From: Corylus avellana
Lineage: Eukaryota; Streptophyta; Magnoliopsida; Fagales; Betulaceae
Direction of reading: 5' to 3'
DNA length: 64,000 nucleotides
Assembly (NCBI RefSeq): GCF_901000735.1
Contig: NC_081541.1
Coordinates: 34,366,060-34,430,059 of the forward strand
A program made the translations under genes and the position numbers. Shown in pieces: positions 26,954 to 38,558 of this stretch; the stretch's first letter is position 1, and each line of letters starts with the position of its first letter. Under the pieces are notes generated by a model. That model had not been told where the DNA came from. It worked only from the letters and a program-made list of their open reading frames with translations, and did not search any database.

Positions 26954-27257
26954 AGAAAGCTCCTAATTGCCCTAAATAAGCAAACAGAAAAATAGCTCTG
27001 AAAGACTTAAATTTAATTGATAGTGTAAACTAAATTGAAAAATAACAAAGACTAGATGCCTTTATATAGGCTAGGCACCTCCTAAATTAACAAGAAAAAG
27101 GAAAACCAAACATAATTGGAAAATGAAATCAAATCCTAATAGGAAAAGTAAAACCAATCCTAATAGGAAAGGAAAAACTCAATCCTTATTGAAAAAGGAA
27201 AACTAAAACACACATACATAATTAAAATAACAATTTTTTCAAATTTCTCCTGCATCA
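26844..27257. mobile_element. Solo LTR inserted at the 3' end of SABATH-2
   Basis: 414 bp starting TGACGCCAGG and ending CCTGCATCA, flanked by perfect 5-bp duplications cttat (26839-26843 and 27258-27262). The empty site is seen in SABATH-1 at 9691-9712. The interior has caatcctaataggaaa repeats. No interior retroelement sequence is present, so it is a solo LTR or a very small element. On the gene strand its first bases, TGA, act as the stop codon of SABATH-2. Confidence 0.85.
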
Positions 27258-28111
27258 CTTATTCATGGAAACGATTATGTTCGTGTACTTGGCTTCCTCA
27301 ACCTCCAAGTATTCTTCAATGTTGTTGGAAAACATGTCAAACAAATCATCCATGATATCTTCTCCAAAATAACTTGCCAGAATTGGCTCTGCAACCACCC
27401 TTATGCCTATTGCCACATACTTTCCTCTACTGGGTTTATCAGACCCAAAGCTTTTGTTACTGTCATCCATGTTAGAATCCCAGTCCACTTCAACTGTTTC
27501 CAATCGTTGAATGTTGAAGGATCCTTCTGTTTGAATCACATCCCTAACTTCTTCTGCAGTAGGTGCATAAAATGGCAGATTGAACCTGTCTAATTTTGCC
27601 TCTTCAACTTTTCCCTGGATAGGATTAATAGATAATGGTAAGGACCTTATGATAACCCCTAGATAGAAGCGAGCACACTAGTGCATGCTAAGGGTGACAA
27701 TTCGTGCTTGTCTGTCGAGTTCTGTTACATCATTACTTATCTCAAAAGTTTAAGATGATTGAAAAAGAAGAATTTAATCATTTAATCAATACTTTAACAG
27801 CCCCTCACGTGTGGGCTTACATTTATTTTAATAGGTGAGGAATCATTGTTCAAAATAATCTTTGATTCTGATATTATGTTAAATCACTACTTATCCCAAA
27901 ATTTTAAGCTCTTAGGAAAATAAATAAATTTAAGGGTTAAATACTCTTTTGCCCCCTAGGGTTTGAAGATTTTATTTTTTCTTTCTTAGGGTTTCATTTT
28001 TATCACAAGAGGTACATGTGGTTTCATAAAGACCAAGCTAGTACATCCATTAAAATTCTGTCCAAAACTTAACAGAACGCCATGTCAGCACCAATCAGAT
28101 GTCACCACATG

Positions 28112-28146
<35 letters not shown>

Positions 28147-30201
28147 TTCATAACTTATCCATTTAATTAGACAAGTCAGAACTTTTAACTAAAATCTGAT
28201 AATTTCGTGTTGAGTTCATGTAAAAACTAAGAGAAATAAAGAAAAAGAATATCGTGTACCTCTAGGACCATGTCATTTAGGGTGATTCCTAATAACTCCC
28301 AGATGGTGAAGCTCTGATTGCTAGAAGAATCAGCTTTTCTGTTACTGCCCATGCCTTGAAAGGTAAGGACCATGTGACCACCGGGGACCATCTCTTGCGC
28401 ACGTGATCTCAGAAATGATGTGAAATCCCTCTTGAAAAGATCCAAATACGCTTTACGCACTCCATGGGGGCTTGTCTTTGCGATGTGAATATTCCCTTTG
28501 TTTAATGGAACTCCTGATTCTCCGACAAGGTCAGGGATCTGTAAATGTAAAATTATTAATTAAATAATTAAATTAATATATTATTATCGATTTAAGTTTT
28601 TAAAATAAATGATGATTTAATGCGGTATCAGAAAAAGTTCTAAATTTTAACCTTAAATGTTATTTACCTCGTATTTCATTTCGTGTTGTTTGGTATGGAT
28701 ATAAATTTTTAAAAATCTAGTTTATAAATTTGTCACGTATTTCTCAGCATTTAACAAGTACCAAGGTACGTTGGTGATAATTTTAGTTCTCATTTCGTGT
28801 TATTTGATTTTTTTAGATAAATGGTAATTTAACCATAAATATTTACATGAAAGCATCGCATTAAATACTCATTGTCAATTGAGTAATGCAAAATTGTTTT
28901 ACTTTTTTTTTTTTTCTCTAAGCAAATAAGATTATGGTACAAGGAATAAAAAAAAAAAAATCGAAAACTGGTTGGACTCCCTAACAACAAACCCAAAACA
29001 TCAATACAATGCAAAAAATACAAACAAATAGGAAATAGGCTAAAAAATGGTCCGGTCCTCTAGATCTTGGTTAACAAACCAATAAATTACACCATTAAAG
29101 AGGTGTTTGAAGCAAGTCAAAGAGCTGACTATCTCTGAAATAATAACACTCTCCAAAAGAAGGCTGTTGAAGAAGAGGCACTGAAATCATTTCGTTGGAA
29201 AAACAAAATTATAAGTAACCTATTCTCTTTTTCCTCAACAAATTATAAAGTAATTGGACTAGGATTTGTGATCAACCTTTTGAAAGGAGAAATCAACCAT
29301 ACGCATCTCAATTATCACCTAAAATGAACTGTCCCAAAAATGATAACTTTTTTTTTTTTTTTTGGTTCAATGCAGGGAAGAGAAAGGAATTATAAAAAAG
29401 TAAAAAACAAAATGCCACATAGCCTTCCTAAGAACCGTTAGAAATGAGTCAAATAAGTTGCTCGGCCCATTGGCCCATCAAATGATCCAATACCGAGATG
29501 GTTTTAAAAGGCAAAGTTTCCCAAAGATGATACTTAAAAGATATATATTTTATGTACTTCTAATATCTTCGACCCAGCAAACAAAAAAAAAAAAGATGAT
29601 GAAGGAAAAAACTGTTAACCTGGGAACGCCAATGAAGACAGTAAGAAGAATGAACAAAATGAAGAAAATGATTAGGAAAGAGCCTCCCGTAGAAGTTCCC
29701 AGGCATTCCTGCTATGAAACAAGGCCCAAACTCACTTCCCTTATCTTTCTTTAGTTTCTCATAGAAACTTGGCAATGACCTGAAAATGGTATTGAAATCA
29801 TTTCCTGGAAGATCATTAAGGAAAACTTGGAACATGGGTGCCTTTCGATTGAATCCTTGCGATGTTGCATGGATTGTGTCGATCATCTCCCAAATCAGCA
29901 ACAGTGTGTTGGGGCCAGATGAACATCCAAAATCTGCCACATTTAGACACTCAGCGGAGCTGCTTAGATACACCTTTGCTATGCTCTCTTCTAATATTGG
30001 CTTTGCCTTGAGCATTGCCTCTTTCTGGAACACATTGAAAATAAGGAAACAAATGATTAAAAACATTGAAAATAAATTGGTGTATGCAAGCGAGAGAAAA
30101 AGAGAAAGAGAGAAAGAGAGAAGGACTTGAATGAGTGAGTTGTTCGCATAGCTAGTTTCTCCCTCTCCTCCATTCATGCACAGAATTTGATCTACTTCCA
30201 T
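27255..30201 (-). CDS. SABATH-family SAM-dependent methyltransferase (SABATH-2), intact
   Basis: Transfers a methyl group from S-adenosylmethionine to a carboxyl or ring nitrogen of a small metabolite. The family includes salicylate, benzoate, jasmonate, IAA, gibberellin and caffeine-pathway enzymes. Four exons: 30201-30127, 30024-29620, 28538-28260, 27614-27255. They total 1119 nt, giving 372 aa, within the family range. Exon 1 has MNGGEGETSYANNSLIQ. The SAM site ADFGCSSGPNT is at 55-65, LNDLPGNDFN at 94-103 and the substrate-pocket motif HSSYCLHW at 150-157. EMVPGGHMVLTF is in exon 3 and LDRFNLPFYAP in exon 4. Junctions are gttccag, tttacag and atccag acceptors with GTCCTT, GTTAAC and GTACAC donors. 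The stop is supplied by an inserted solo LTR, ending the protein at ...MNK instead of ...MNKG. The substrate cannot be told from sequence. It is the tandem partner of the SABATH-1 pseudogene. Confidence 0.92.
27723..28145. repeat. Intron 3 repeats of SABATH-2: TRIM relic, half MITE, (AT)n
   Basis: 27723-27925 is the relic TRIM shared with the SABATH-1 intron. About 27935-28110 (gggttaaatactcttttgcc onward) is one arm of the fold-back family at 32498-33056. 28115-28143 is an AT microsatellite. Confidence 0.55.
28539..29619 (-). other. SABATH-2 intron 2
   Basis: 1081-bp intron homologous to 10998-12059 in SABATH-1. It contains AT-rich repeat debris, A/T runs and a segment near 28920-29060 (aagcaaataagattatggta onward) that also occurs at 11385-11830 and, in part, at 46320-46370. 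No gene seen. Confidence 0.6.
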
Positions 30202-30310
30202 GGCCTCTCTGTGTGGATTCTCTATGATCAATCCTGTGAAAGATTTTGTGAAGCTCTGTTTGGTTAACTTAACCAAAAACAGAGTAGTTTATTTGTATAT
30301 ATAGCCAAAG
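30202..30310 (-). promoter_or_regulatory. SABATH-2 leader and TATA box
   Basis: TATATATA at 30296-30303, about 95 bases upstream of the ATG, in the same context (gccaaagtgca/ctatatata) as the other SABATH copies. Homology to the other SABATH promoters stops near 30310, so this copy has lost or replaced its upstream promoter region. Confidence 0.6.
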
Positions 30311-30409
30311 TGCGTAGTCTTTTACATGAAACATGTTAATTGAGACTATTATAACAGTTTTCAACACTGTCGGCTGTGTGCTCTTCGGGACTGTGCGCTC
30401 TTCAGGGCC

Positions 30410-30864
30410 TTAGGGTTTTCTCCCTTTATTCTTGTTTGTTAATGAGTTGTCTCCCATTAATTTTTTTTACCCAAGATTATCTCATTGTCTTCTTTTTTTT
30501 ACCGAGTTGTCTCCCGTTAATTGTTTTTACCTAAAGTTGGCTCATTGCCTTCTTGTATTTTACCGGGTTGTCTCCCGTTAATTGTTTTTATCCTAGGTTT
30601 TCTCATTGTTTCCAATAACGCTCCTTGTTTTTACTGGGTTGTCTCCCGTTACTTATTTTTACCCAAGGTTGTCACATTGTCTTCTTGTTTTTTACCGAGT
30701 TGTCTACCATTAATTGTTTTTACCCAATGTTATCTCCTTGTCTTCTTGTTTTTTATTGGGTTTTCTCCCGTTAATTTTTTTGCCCAAGGTTGTCTCATTG
30801 TCTTCTTGTTTTTTATTGGGCTGTCACCCGTTAATTGTTTTTACCCAAGGTTTTCTGTCTCTGA
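30410..30864. repeat. ~60-bp tandem repeat array
   Basis: At least six units of the type ccgttaattgtttttaccc, caaggttgtctcattg, cttcttgttttttac, with periods around 60-71 bp. Hydrophobic repeat peptides (FLPKV.SLSSCFLL) result but are not evidence of a gene. The array is bounded by gtgtgctcttcgg-type sequence (30365-30400) that recurs at about 31665. Confidence 0.75.
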
Positions 30865-31282
30865 GAATCTTCTTGTTTTTACCCAGGGTTTTATCCATGT
30901 CCTTTCTAACAAAGAGTAATTGTCAAAGGGGTCCCTAGGGATCGAGGGCACTCCAATGCTTAAATTAGCATTACTCTTTATTTAAATCAAATTTGTTATT
31001 AAAAGACAATCGCATAATAAAAAGCACAAATAAATTCCAACGATGGTACCCGAGTGTGTTAATGATAGCTGTCGAATCTTCTTGTTTTTACCCAGAGTTT
31101 TCTCTATGTCATTTCTAACAAAGAGTAATTGTCAAAGGGGTCCCTGGGGATCGAGGGCACTCCAATGCTTAAATTAGCATTACTCTTTATTTAAATCAAA
31201 TTTGTTATTAAAAGACAATCGCATAATAAAAAGCACAAATAAATTCCAATGATGGTACCCGAGTGTGCTAATGATAGCTGTC
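30865..31282. repeat. Two 209-bp direct tandem units
   Basis: 30865-31073 and 31074-31282 are nearly identical, each starting gaatcttctt and including aaaggggtccct and gataatgg-type sequence up to atagctgtc. A third partial unit starts at 31283. The end of each unit overlaps the ~60-bp repeat motif, so the two arrays are related. Confidence 0.85.
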
Positions 31283-32174
31283 GAATCTTCTTATTTTTGC
31301 CCAAGGTTTTCTCATTGTCTCCGAGAATCTTCTTATTTTTGCCCAAGATTTTCTCCACGTCCCGAGTATGATACTAATAGCACCCTACCAAATTTTTTAT
31401 TTTTCCCAAGATTTTCTCCTTTTCTCCGAAGTTGAGTCATTTCCTTCTCTCTTTTCTATCTTCTTTTCTTTTCTTTCCTTTTTTCTTTCTTTCGTTTCAT
31501 GGCGTCATGAGTCCCATCTTCCACCTTTCAACCTTTTTTGTTTTTTTCTTTGAATGCGTGCCCACCACCATGACTATTTTTTATTTATTATTATTTTTAT
31601 GAGAAAAAGTTAGTCATTCGTATATACAGCACCAATCTGGTAGAACAATTTTTGATACGATGTGGGTTGTGTGCTCTTCGGGGCCTTGTAGATTTACAAT
31701 ACGTCATTGTCGTGCACTCTGAGACAAGAAGGTCTGATGACGTATGTGTTATGAATACTCCGATGCCAAAGTCAGTCAGTTTTTAAGAGAAATATCGTGC
31801 TTCGGCGCATAATAATTCAATATACTCAAATGGACTAATTGAGTCCTAATCTGTAATTTATGATATGAGAGAATATGTAGATGAGAGAATGTATTTTTGT
31901 ACATTGTGTAGGGGTTGAGGTAGACTTGAATTGGATCTTATTATTGGAGTTGAATTGGGATTTTTGGAGCTTGACTTGGAATTTGGCTTCTATTCCCCAG
32001 CAGACTTGGAATAGAACTCTTATATAATTGGAATATATCTTCTATTAATTAATTAAATAATCCTTGTTTATTTAATTAATATTTTCATAGGCCTACTCTT
32101 GGCCATTGGGTCTGAATTTGGTGGGCTTGTAGTGCGAATTTATTCCCAACAGTGACAAATCCTACGTGACAGCA
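31283..32174. other. Repeat-rich spacer, no gene seen
   Basis: Partial repeats (31283-31410), a pyrimidine-rich stretch (31440-31560) and AT-rich DNA ending in tattcccaaca (about 32150). The last could be an LTR edge, but no partner was found. Confidence 0.4.
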
Positions 32175-32184
32175 TTATTCTTTT

Positions 32185-32343
32185 GAGTAATGCTAGAGAT
32201 CATCTTTTTATTCTTCTAAAGCTATTGTGGCTTTCAAAATCACCATTGGATCAAAATTCATGTATGATTCATTTAAAATTTAATAGTAATTTTAAAAGCC
32301 ACATCAGCTTTAGGAGGATAAAAAGATGATCCATAGCATTACT
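32185..32343. mobile_element. 159-bp MITE with 10-bp target duplication (Mutator-like)
   Basis: Terminal inverted repeats (g)agtaatgcta..gatcatctttttat are flanked by ttattctttt at 32175-32184 and 32344-32353. A 9-10-bp duplication is typical of Mutator-like elements. No coding capacity. Confidence 0.8.
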
Positions 32344-32497
32344 TTATTCTTTTAGGGCTCGTTTGGCTCTCAGATAATCAGATTGAGTATTCCGTTAGAA
32401 AAAGAAATAGCTATTACCAGGAACAAAGAAAAATAGAATGAAATAGTTATTCATATTCCTTAATTTGGTAACAACATATGTATTCTAATTAAAATTA

Positions 32498-33056
32498 GGG
32501 TTAAATACTAAATACCCCTGGGGTTTAGTTGCTTTATTTTTTCCTCCCTAGGGTTTGATTTTTATCACAGGAGGTTCCTGTGGTTTTGATAATAGACCGA
32601 ATTAGTCATTTGTCAATTGACTGTTAGTTGACTTAACGGAAGTCCACGTGAACCAATCAAATGTTGACACGTGGCACTTGCTTAATTTTTTTTATTATTT
32701 TTTTTAATTAAAAAAAATGTATTTTTTTTTTTTAAAAAAAAAAAAGAAAGAAAAAAGAAAAAAAAATTGGGGGTGGCTCGGGTACTGGGGGTGGCCGAGC
32801 GCCCGAGCCACCCTCAAATGGCCAAGGGAGCCACCCCCAATTTTATTTTATTTTTTTTATTTTTTTTTAAAAAAGAAGTTAAGTAAGTGCCACATGTTAA
32901 CATTTGATTGGTTCACATGAATCAACTAATGGTCAACTCACAGAAAGACTAATTTGGTCTATTATCAAAACTATATGGACCTTCTATGATAAAGATCAAA
33001 CCCTAAAAAGAAAAAAAATAAAACAACTAAACCCAGGAGTATTTAGTATTTAACCT
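32498..33056. mobile_element. Fold-back MITE with long inverted arms and 9-bp duplication
   Basis: Arms of about 190 bp (ggttaaatactaaata ... tatttagtatttaacc) flank a core of A/T runs and a GC-rich hairpin (ggggtggctcggg / cccgagccaccc). The target duplication ttaaaatta is at 32489-32497 and 33057-33065. The 9-bp duplication points to a Mutator-like origin. One related arm is in the SABATH-2 intron. Confidence 0.8.
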
Positions 33057-33206
33057 TTAAAATTAAACTAAAATTACTAAAAATCCCATAATTTTTAAAA
33101 GAAAAAAAAAGGTGGGAAAATCAAGAATTGCAAGAGTGGGGAACAACCCCATCAAATTGGAAATCATTCAATCAAATTAACCGGATCTGGCCGACAACCT
33201 TTGTAT

Positions 33207-33434
33207 AATTGAAAATAATTCAATCAAACTAATCGGATGGTAATTGGTTGTTTGAAATTCTCCACCCAAACTTATCCATGAACCTAATTGAAATTCTCAA
33301 CTCAAACGACATGGCATTCTAATTGAAAATAATTCAATCAAACTAATCGGATGGTAATTGGTTGTTTGAAATTCTCAACCCAAACTTATCCATGAACCTG
33401 GGGCCTTCTACTCCAGCCTTCACGTGGGAGGGCA
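33207..33434. repeat. 114-bp direct tandem duplication
   Basis: Units start at 33207 and 33321 with aattgaaaataattcaatc and stay alike through cccaaacttatccatgaacc. Non-coding. Confidence 0.75.
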
Positions 33435-33575
33435 GCAAGCCGTACCCTACGCCTACTTTTGCTTGCAGTGCTTTTCATGTGAAGCCTCTTTCCTTTCTCT
33501 CCTTTAATTTGTTTCCTTTCTCTCCTTTGTCTTCTTTCTCTCCTTTCTCTTGTACTTCTGTCTCTCTCCTTCACA

Positions 33576-33578
<3 letters not shown>

Positions 33579-33617
<39 letters not shown>
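33579..33617. repeat. Compound (CT)n(CA)n microsatellite
   Basis: About 14 CT units run into about 6 CA units, within a longer pyrimidine-rich stretch (33480-33640). Open frames on both strands here are repeat peptides. Confidence 0.9.
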
Positions 33618-33639
33618 GTTGCACTCACACCTAACGGAG

Positions 33640-34699
33640 CCAAAATTTTAGTTGAGAGGGTCAAGGTTAAAACATAAAGTTGAACAAAAGTTGATTAATT
33701 TTTTTTAAAAAAATATAGTAACAAAATAAATAAATAATTAAACAAAATTTAATTATTGTTTAAAATATATAAATGTAACTTACATATATATTTTCTGTCA
33801 CGCCTATTGTTAGAACATATGAAATATATGGAAAATATAATTTATTCTAACATTTATATATTTTAAATGTTAGTATATATTTTAAATTTATATTCTAACA
33901 TTTATAAATTTAACTTACGTATATATTTTAAATTTCCATATATTCTAACATTTAATATTAATTTATTTAGTTGTTCTCCACTAATCTTTATATTTTAAAA
34001 TCATTACATGATTTATTCATTGTTTATAGTCTTGAATATAACATTATCAATATGTGCCATCACACAATTTTAATGGTAAATTTTACAACTAGCAGAATCA
34101 ATGATAATATCACTCATAAATAAATCAATAGATATACAATATCCCTTTTCATCTCTATCATCTTCTCAACAAGCTTTCCAATCCATGAGTATTGTAAATT
34201 CTTTCATAGATATGCAAATGCAAAATAATAATAATAATAAAGTTAAAGTTTCATAAAAAATCAATAGTTATTGAATTTACATTGAATTTGTGATAATGTT
34301 AATTTTATATTTATAGATGAAATTACTTTATTCATTTATTCTCTTTATTTTTTGTATCTATCATATATAACTTTTATCTCACAAAGTAAAAATAAAATTT
34401 TGAGAATCGTTTTCCGCTAGCTGCTGCCGCCGGTAAAGTTGATGCCCTTCTTGAGAGTAGTTGAGGGTGGGCATTCAGAATATCCATAAAAAATCTATTG
34501 GGGCAAGAGAAATTTTTGGGGGTTGAGAGGGGACATATGCCCCCTCTCGACCCCCTGTGTGGCACCAAGCATGTACCGCTTGGCTTTGGCTTTCACGTGA
34601 ACAAGTTCCCTAAAAAGCACACTACCTAATTGTACGTATCATAATTATTAAACCTCTTGTCTTTTCCTTTTCCCCTTTCACGTCAACTCGGATTGTTAG
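33640..34699. other. AT-rich spacer, no gene seen
   Basis: Mostly AT-rich with several tatattctaacattta-like repeats (33790-33960). A GC-richer piece at 34400-34570 (gccccctctcgaccccctg) looks like old transposon sequence without recognisable coding. Confidence 0.4.
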
Positions 34700-35541
34700 C
34701 TGAAAGGACCCCCACTTCCAGTTTGTTTTTTTTGTGGTTCTTCTGATTTGTAATGTACTTACAAAAATAAATAAATAAATCTCTTGCCTTTTCTTTTTCT
34801 TGGTTTAATCAAATAAATTTAAGAACCCTAATTTAGACTTTCTAAGAGCATTAGCAGTGGATTCTTTATAGCTTATTCTCTTTTTTATATTTAAGAAAAA
34901 TATCAAAAAAAATTACAAAAAAATACTCATATTAAAAGCTCCAAATTTAATCAACATTAAAGGGCTTAAACCGTTAAACGTTCTGGGTTTCAAAATATCC
35001 ACAAGAAACAAAGTAGGTGTGAGATATGGCAGCACGTGAAGGGGTTAACAAAAAATTCTTTCTTTTCAACTACAAGACAACACGGCTACCAAGGCAAAAA
35101 TACTAAAATTTTGACTCACACCGGCCTCGTTTGCCAACAGGCCAGGAATGACACTGTAGCTGGAACGATACTGTTCTAGCTACAGTGCCATCTTTTAAAA
35201 AATAATATATATATATTTTAAAAGCAAAATATTAAAAAACTTCTTAAAAAAAAAAAAANNNNNNNNNNNNNNNNNNNNCTGAAAGGACCCCCACTTCGTT
35301 TTTTTTTTTTTGTGGTTCTTCTGATTTGTAATGTACTTATAAAAATAAATAAATAAATCTCTTGTCTTTTCTTTTTCTTGGTTTAATCAAATAAATTTAA
35401 AAACCCTAATTTAGACTTTCTAAAAGTATTAGCAGCATATTCTTTATAGCTTATTCTCTTCTTTATATTTAGGAAAAATATCGAAAAAATTAAAAAAAAA
35501 TACTCATATTAAAAGTTTCAAATTTAATCAACATTAAAGGG
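34700..35541. repeat. Direct duplication spanning a 20-N gap
   Basis: 34700-34968 and 35279-35541 both start ctgaaaggacccccacttc and stay alike to aacattaaaggg. The second copy begins at the base after the gap 35259-35278. 34985-35130 also resembles 42070-42225. At about 35150-35192 a hairpin (actgtagctggaac / gttctagctacagt) begins a segment absent from the 42-kb copy, suggesting an insertion that runs into the gap. Confidence 0.65.
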
Positions 35542-35929
35542 CATCTACAATGTTTTGCAATACATTATTTCTGTATACTTCTTATACATTATTAAATTAT
35601 AAAACATCTCATTCTCTTTTCTCTCTTCTTCACATGTTCCAACAATTCTCTCACATTTCTTCTCTCTCATTGGTTGCATTGATAAAAAGAAGGATAAAGT
35701 CCTTTTAACCTACTCAAACTACCATCTCAATGACAATCACTCTCAAACTATCAATTGCGATAATTTACACAAAAAAACTATTAAAACATTAACAATGTGC
35801 CCCTAATGCTAACAAAATAACGAAATTATTCTTATTAAAAAAAATACTAAAATTTATTTATAAAAAAATAATAAATAAATAAAAAGGGGTGCCGTACCAC
35901 CCGTGTTTGAATTCCGATCTTGTTTGACT

Positions 35930-36484
35930 CATTTGGTGTCTCTCTCCTTAACATTTTTGAATGCCTCGATCGCAGCCAGGATCAAATCCAATTTGAATGT
36001 AGTCAGTCTTAAAGGCACTTCCAGAATATCTTGATTGTAGTCTCATTCGAATGAGAGGAGTTTAGAATGCCTCAATTGAAGTGTCATTTGAAGCTTATTC
36101 GATTGCCGCTCGAGAAAATTGTGAAACCCTAAATCTCGTTCGAACGAGATTGTGGCAGATTGCTGACCTAGTCTAAAAACTTTAGTGTTCTCCCCGTCTA
36201 TATAAGTTTCGTGAGGCAAGACTTTCATAGGACCTATAGACTATTTTTCATTGTTCTTAGAGAGGTTTCTAAACACCATTGAGCCTAAACAGATTTGGTT
36301 CCTCTCCTTATTTTCATCAATCAAACCATATAACAATCTCTAGTTATCAGAGTTTGGGGTTGTAATGGACAAAATTTGGTTTGTAAAGGTGCTTCCTGAA
36401 GAAGATGGCTAGAGATTCTGGAGTTACTAAGGTGAGAGGTGAATAAGTCGTTTGCTGATGTTACAAATTAAGTCTTGGGAGTTA
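35930..36484. repeat. Segmental duplication, copy 1 (paralogue of 42820-43390)
   Basis: Begins tttgactcatttggtgtctc and matches 42820-43385 almost base for base. Its last part also matches 22960-23030. The small open frame at 36043-36228 is interrupted in the paralogue. 35542-35929 is AT-rich spacer with nothing recognised. Confidence 0.7.
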
Positions 36485-36489
36485 CAAAC

Positions 36490-37055
36490 TGTTGGGGTTA
36501 TCGCACATCAATTGTGGAAGGGGCTAGTGGTCACTTTATAAGTGTGAGGGAAAGCCTCACATTTTGAGCTAACTTTTGGGGTTGAGATAGGCCTAAGATC
36601 ACCCAACACTGGTATCAGAGCCCATGTTTGCAAAAAAGTCTCAGCCCAACAGTCCACGGGAGAAACAAGTTGTTGCTGCTCCGACCTAAGGCCCGATGTG
36701 TGAGGAAAAAATTGTTGAAGTTATCCCACATTAGTTGTGGAAGGGGCTGGTGGTCACTTTATAAGTGTGAGGGAAAGTCTCACATCTTGAGCTAGCTTTT
36801 GGGGATGAGAGAGGCCCAAGACCACCTAACATTGATATCAGAGTCCAAGTTCAATCAACAAATCTCGGCCCAATAGTCCACGGGAGAAACGAGTTGTCTT
36901 TGCTCCGACCTATGGCCCGATGTGTGAGGGGGAGATTGTTGGAGTTATCCCACATCAGTTGTGGAAGGGGCTGGTGGTCACTTTATAAATGTGAGGAAAA
37001 ATCTCACATCTTGAGCTAGCTTTTGAGGTTGAGATAGACTCAAGACCACCCAACA
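36490..37055 (+). mobile_element. TRIM in tandem form: three 119-bp LTRs and two interiors
   Basis: LTRs at 36490-36608, 36713-36831 and 36937-37055, each TGTTG...CCTAACA or CCCAACA and 119 bp. The interiors (~104 bp) carry TGGTATCAGAGCCC (36610 on) or its decayed form, and a purine tract (gtgaggggga) before the next LTR. The target duplication CAAAC is perfect at 36485-36489 and 37056-37060. There are no ORFs, as expected for a terminal-repeat retrotransposon in miniature. The site is empty at 23028 and holds a two-LTR form at 43391. Confidence 0.88.
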
Positions 37056-37330
37056 CAAACTATAACACAAGTTTTCTATAATAAATATCTTTGAGGTTTG
37101 TTAACCATCAGAGTGGCTTTACTTCTTAAAAATTCTTCAAAATATTTGCACATTGTCACCGAATCTTTTTGTCTTATATATTTTTGCTTATATTTGTTGC
37201 GGTAATTATTGACTATAATATAGTAATCGTAGATTGATAATTGTTTTATATAGTCAATTGGATTAGAAAATCAGATTTTTTAGTAATCATTGTCCTCAAG
37301 TCTTTGTTGAGCTGTCTTATCTTTTATTTT

Positions 37331-37430
37331 NNNNNNNNNNNNNNNNNNNNNNNNNNNNNNNNNNNNNNNNNNNNNNNNNNNNNNNNNNNNNNNNNNNNNN
37401 NNNNNNNNNNNNNNNNNNNNNNNNNNNNNN
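37331..37430. other. Assembly gap, 100 N
   Basis: Hides the outer part (about 0.57 kb) of one LTR of element 2 and its left flank. The sequence before the gap (37061-37330) is the paralogue of 43723-43990. Confidence 0.95.
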
Positions 37431-38558
37431 AACTGGGGTCCGGACCCGGGGAATTGAGGTCCGGACCCTGCTTGAAAAATCAAGTTTCTGGAAATGGGGT
37501 CCGGACCCGGCTTCTGGAGGTCCGGACACGGACTGTCCAGTCTTCATCAACAACTCCGATCGATAGGCGTTTGTGGTCCGATTGAGCTGAAATTTTGCAG
37601 GGACGTTCATAACACATGAATCTACATTATGATCGGTGGAGATTGGATTCTAAGTATTCTATATCAGTGTTTGAGCCGTGAACAGTAGCATCTGCATTTT
37701 GGAACTGAATTAAGCCAACACAAGAACTAACAAACTCCCCCTTTGGCAATTCAGTGACAAAACCAAAATGTCGAGCCAATCCCATCATCTCCCCATATTT
37801 ACTCCCCATTTTTGTCACAGAATGACGAAAGGTCTTCATGTTTCCTGAAACACTTCACAAAATACATCAAGGCATATGTGGAACAAGAAGACATAAATAA
37901 AACTCAGAAAAAAAATGATGCGTGATTATAAAGAAACATCAGCAAAACTCCCCCTCAATGTATGACTCAATTAACAACAGGAAACTGGAAATGCAAAGCA
38001 TGTTTCTCCCCCTTTAAAAGTTAAATAAACACACATGATAACACATCAATGACTCATGTATTGCACAATGAATATCCAAAAGCTTTCCTTTTTTTTTTTT
38101 TTTGTTAAAACAAAACACCAAAAAAAAACTTGTATAGATAAGCAATAGATCATGCATGCTTGTATGAATATCTGAACAATTCGGAGTGATCAACAAGCTA
38201 CACTTACACCGTAAATGTACCATATGCATGACACAACCTTGGTCTGTGAATGCAGTCAAGTAGGCAATAATCAGAAATCTCATGTGATGGTGTAGTGTGT
38301 GAGTACTCCCATTAACTAAGATTTCATCAATGAAAGGTAAATCTAGGCAGACATTTTGTAAAGGAAGACCAGCAGTCTGATTCAAACCACAGTAAACCCT
38401 TATAATGTTAGGACCTAGATTCCCTCATCCGATACACTCCCCCTGAGACTGATCATTTTCTTTTACCATGTCCTTTAGTAATCATCTATTTCCGCAATGA
38501 TTTGATCACTGATTCTTTCTTTAGGGACAGACAGAAGCAAAATGAAATCATCTGAGCT

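Noticed and set aside
30521..30938. Hydrophobic repeat protein
   Set aside because: Frames arise from a pyrimidine-rich tandem DNA repeat, with several frames open at once.
33362..33664. Frames on both strands over the CT/CA microsatellite
   Set aside because: Simple-sequence translation (LSLSLS, RERERE).
37241..37610. Frames running through runs of N (also 15063-15326 and 22825-23010)
   Set aside because: Open only because N codons are not counted as stops.
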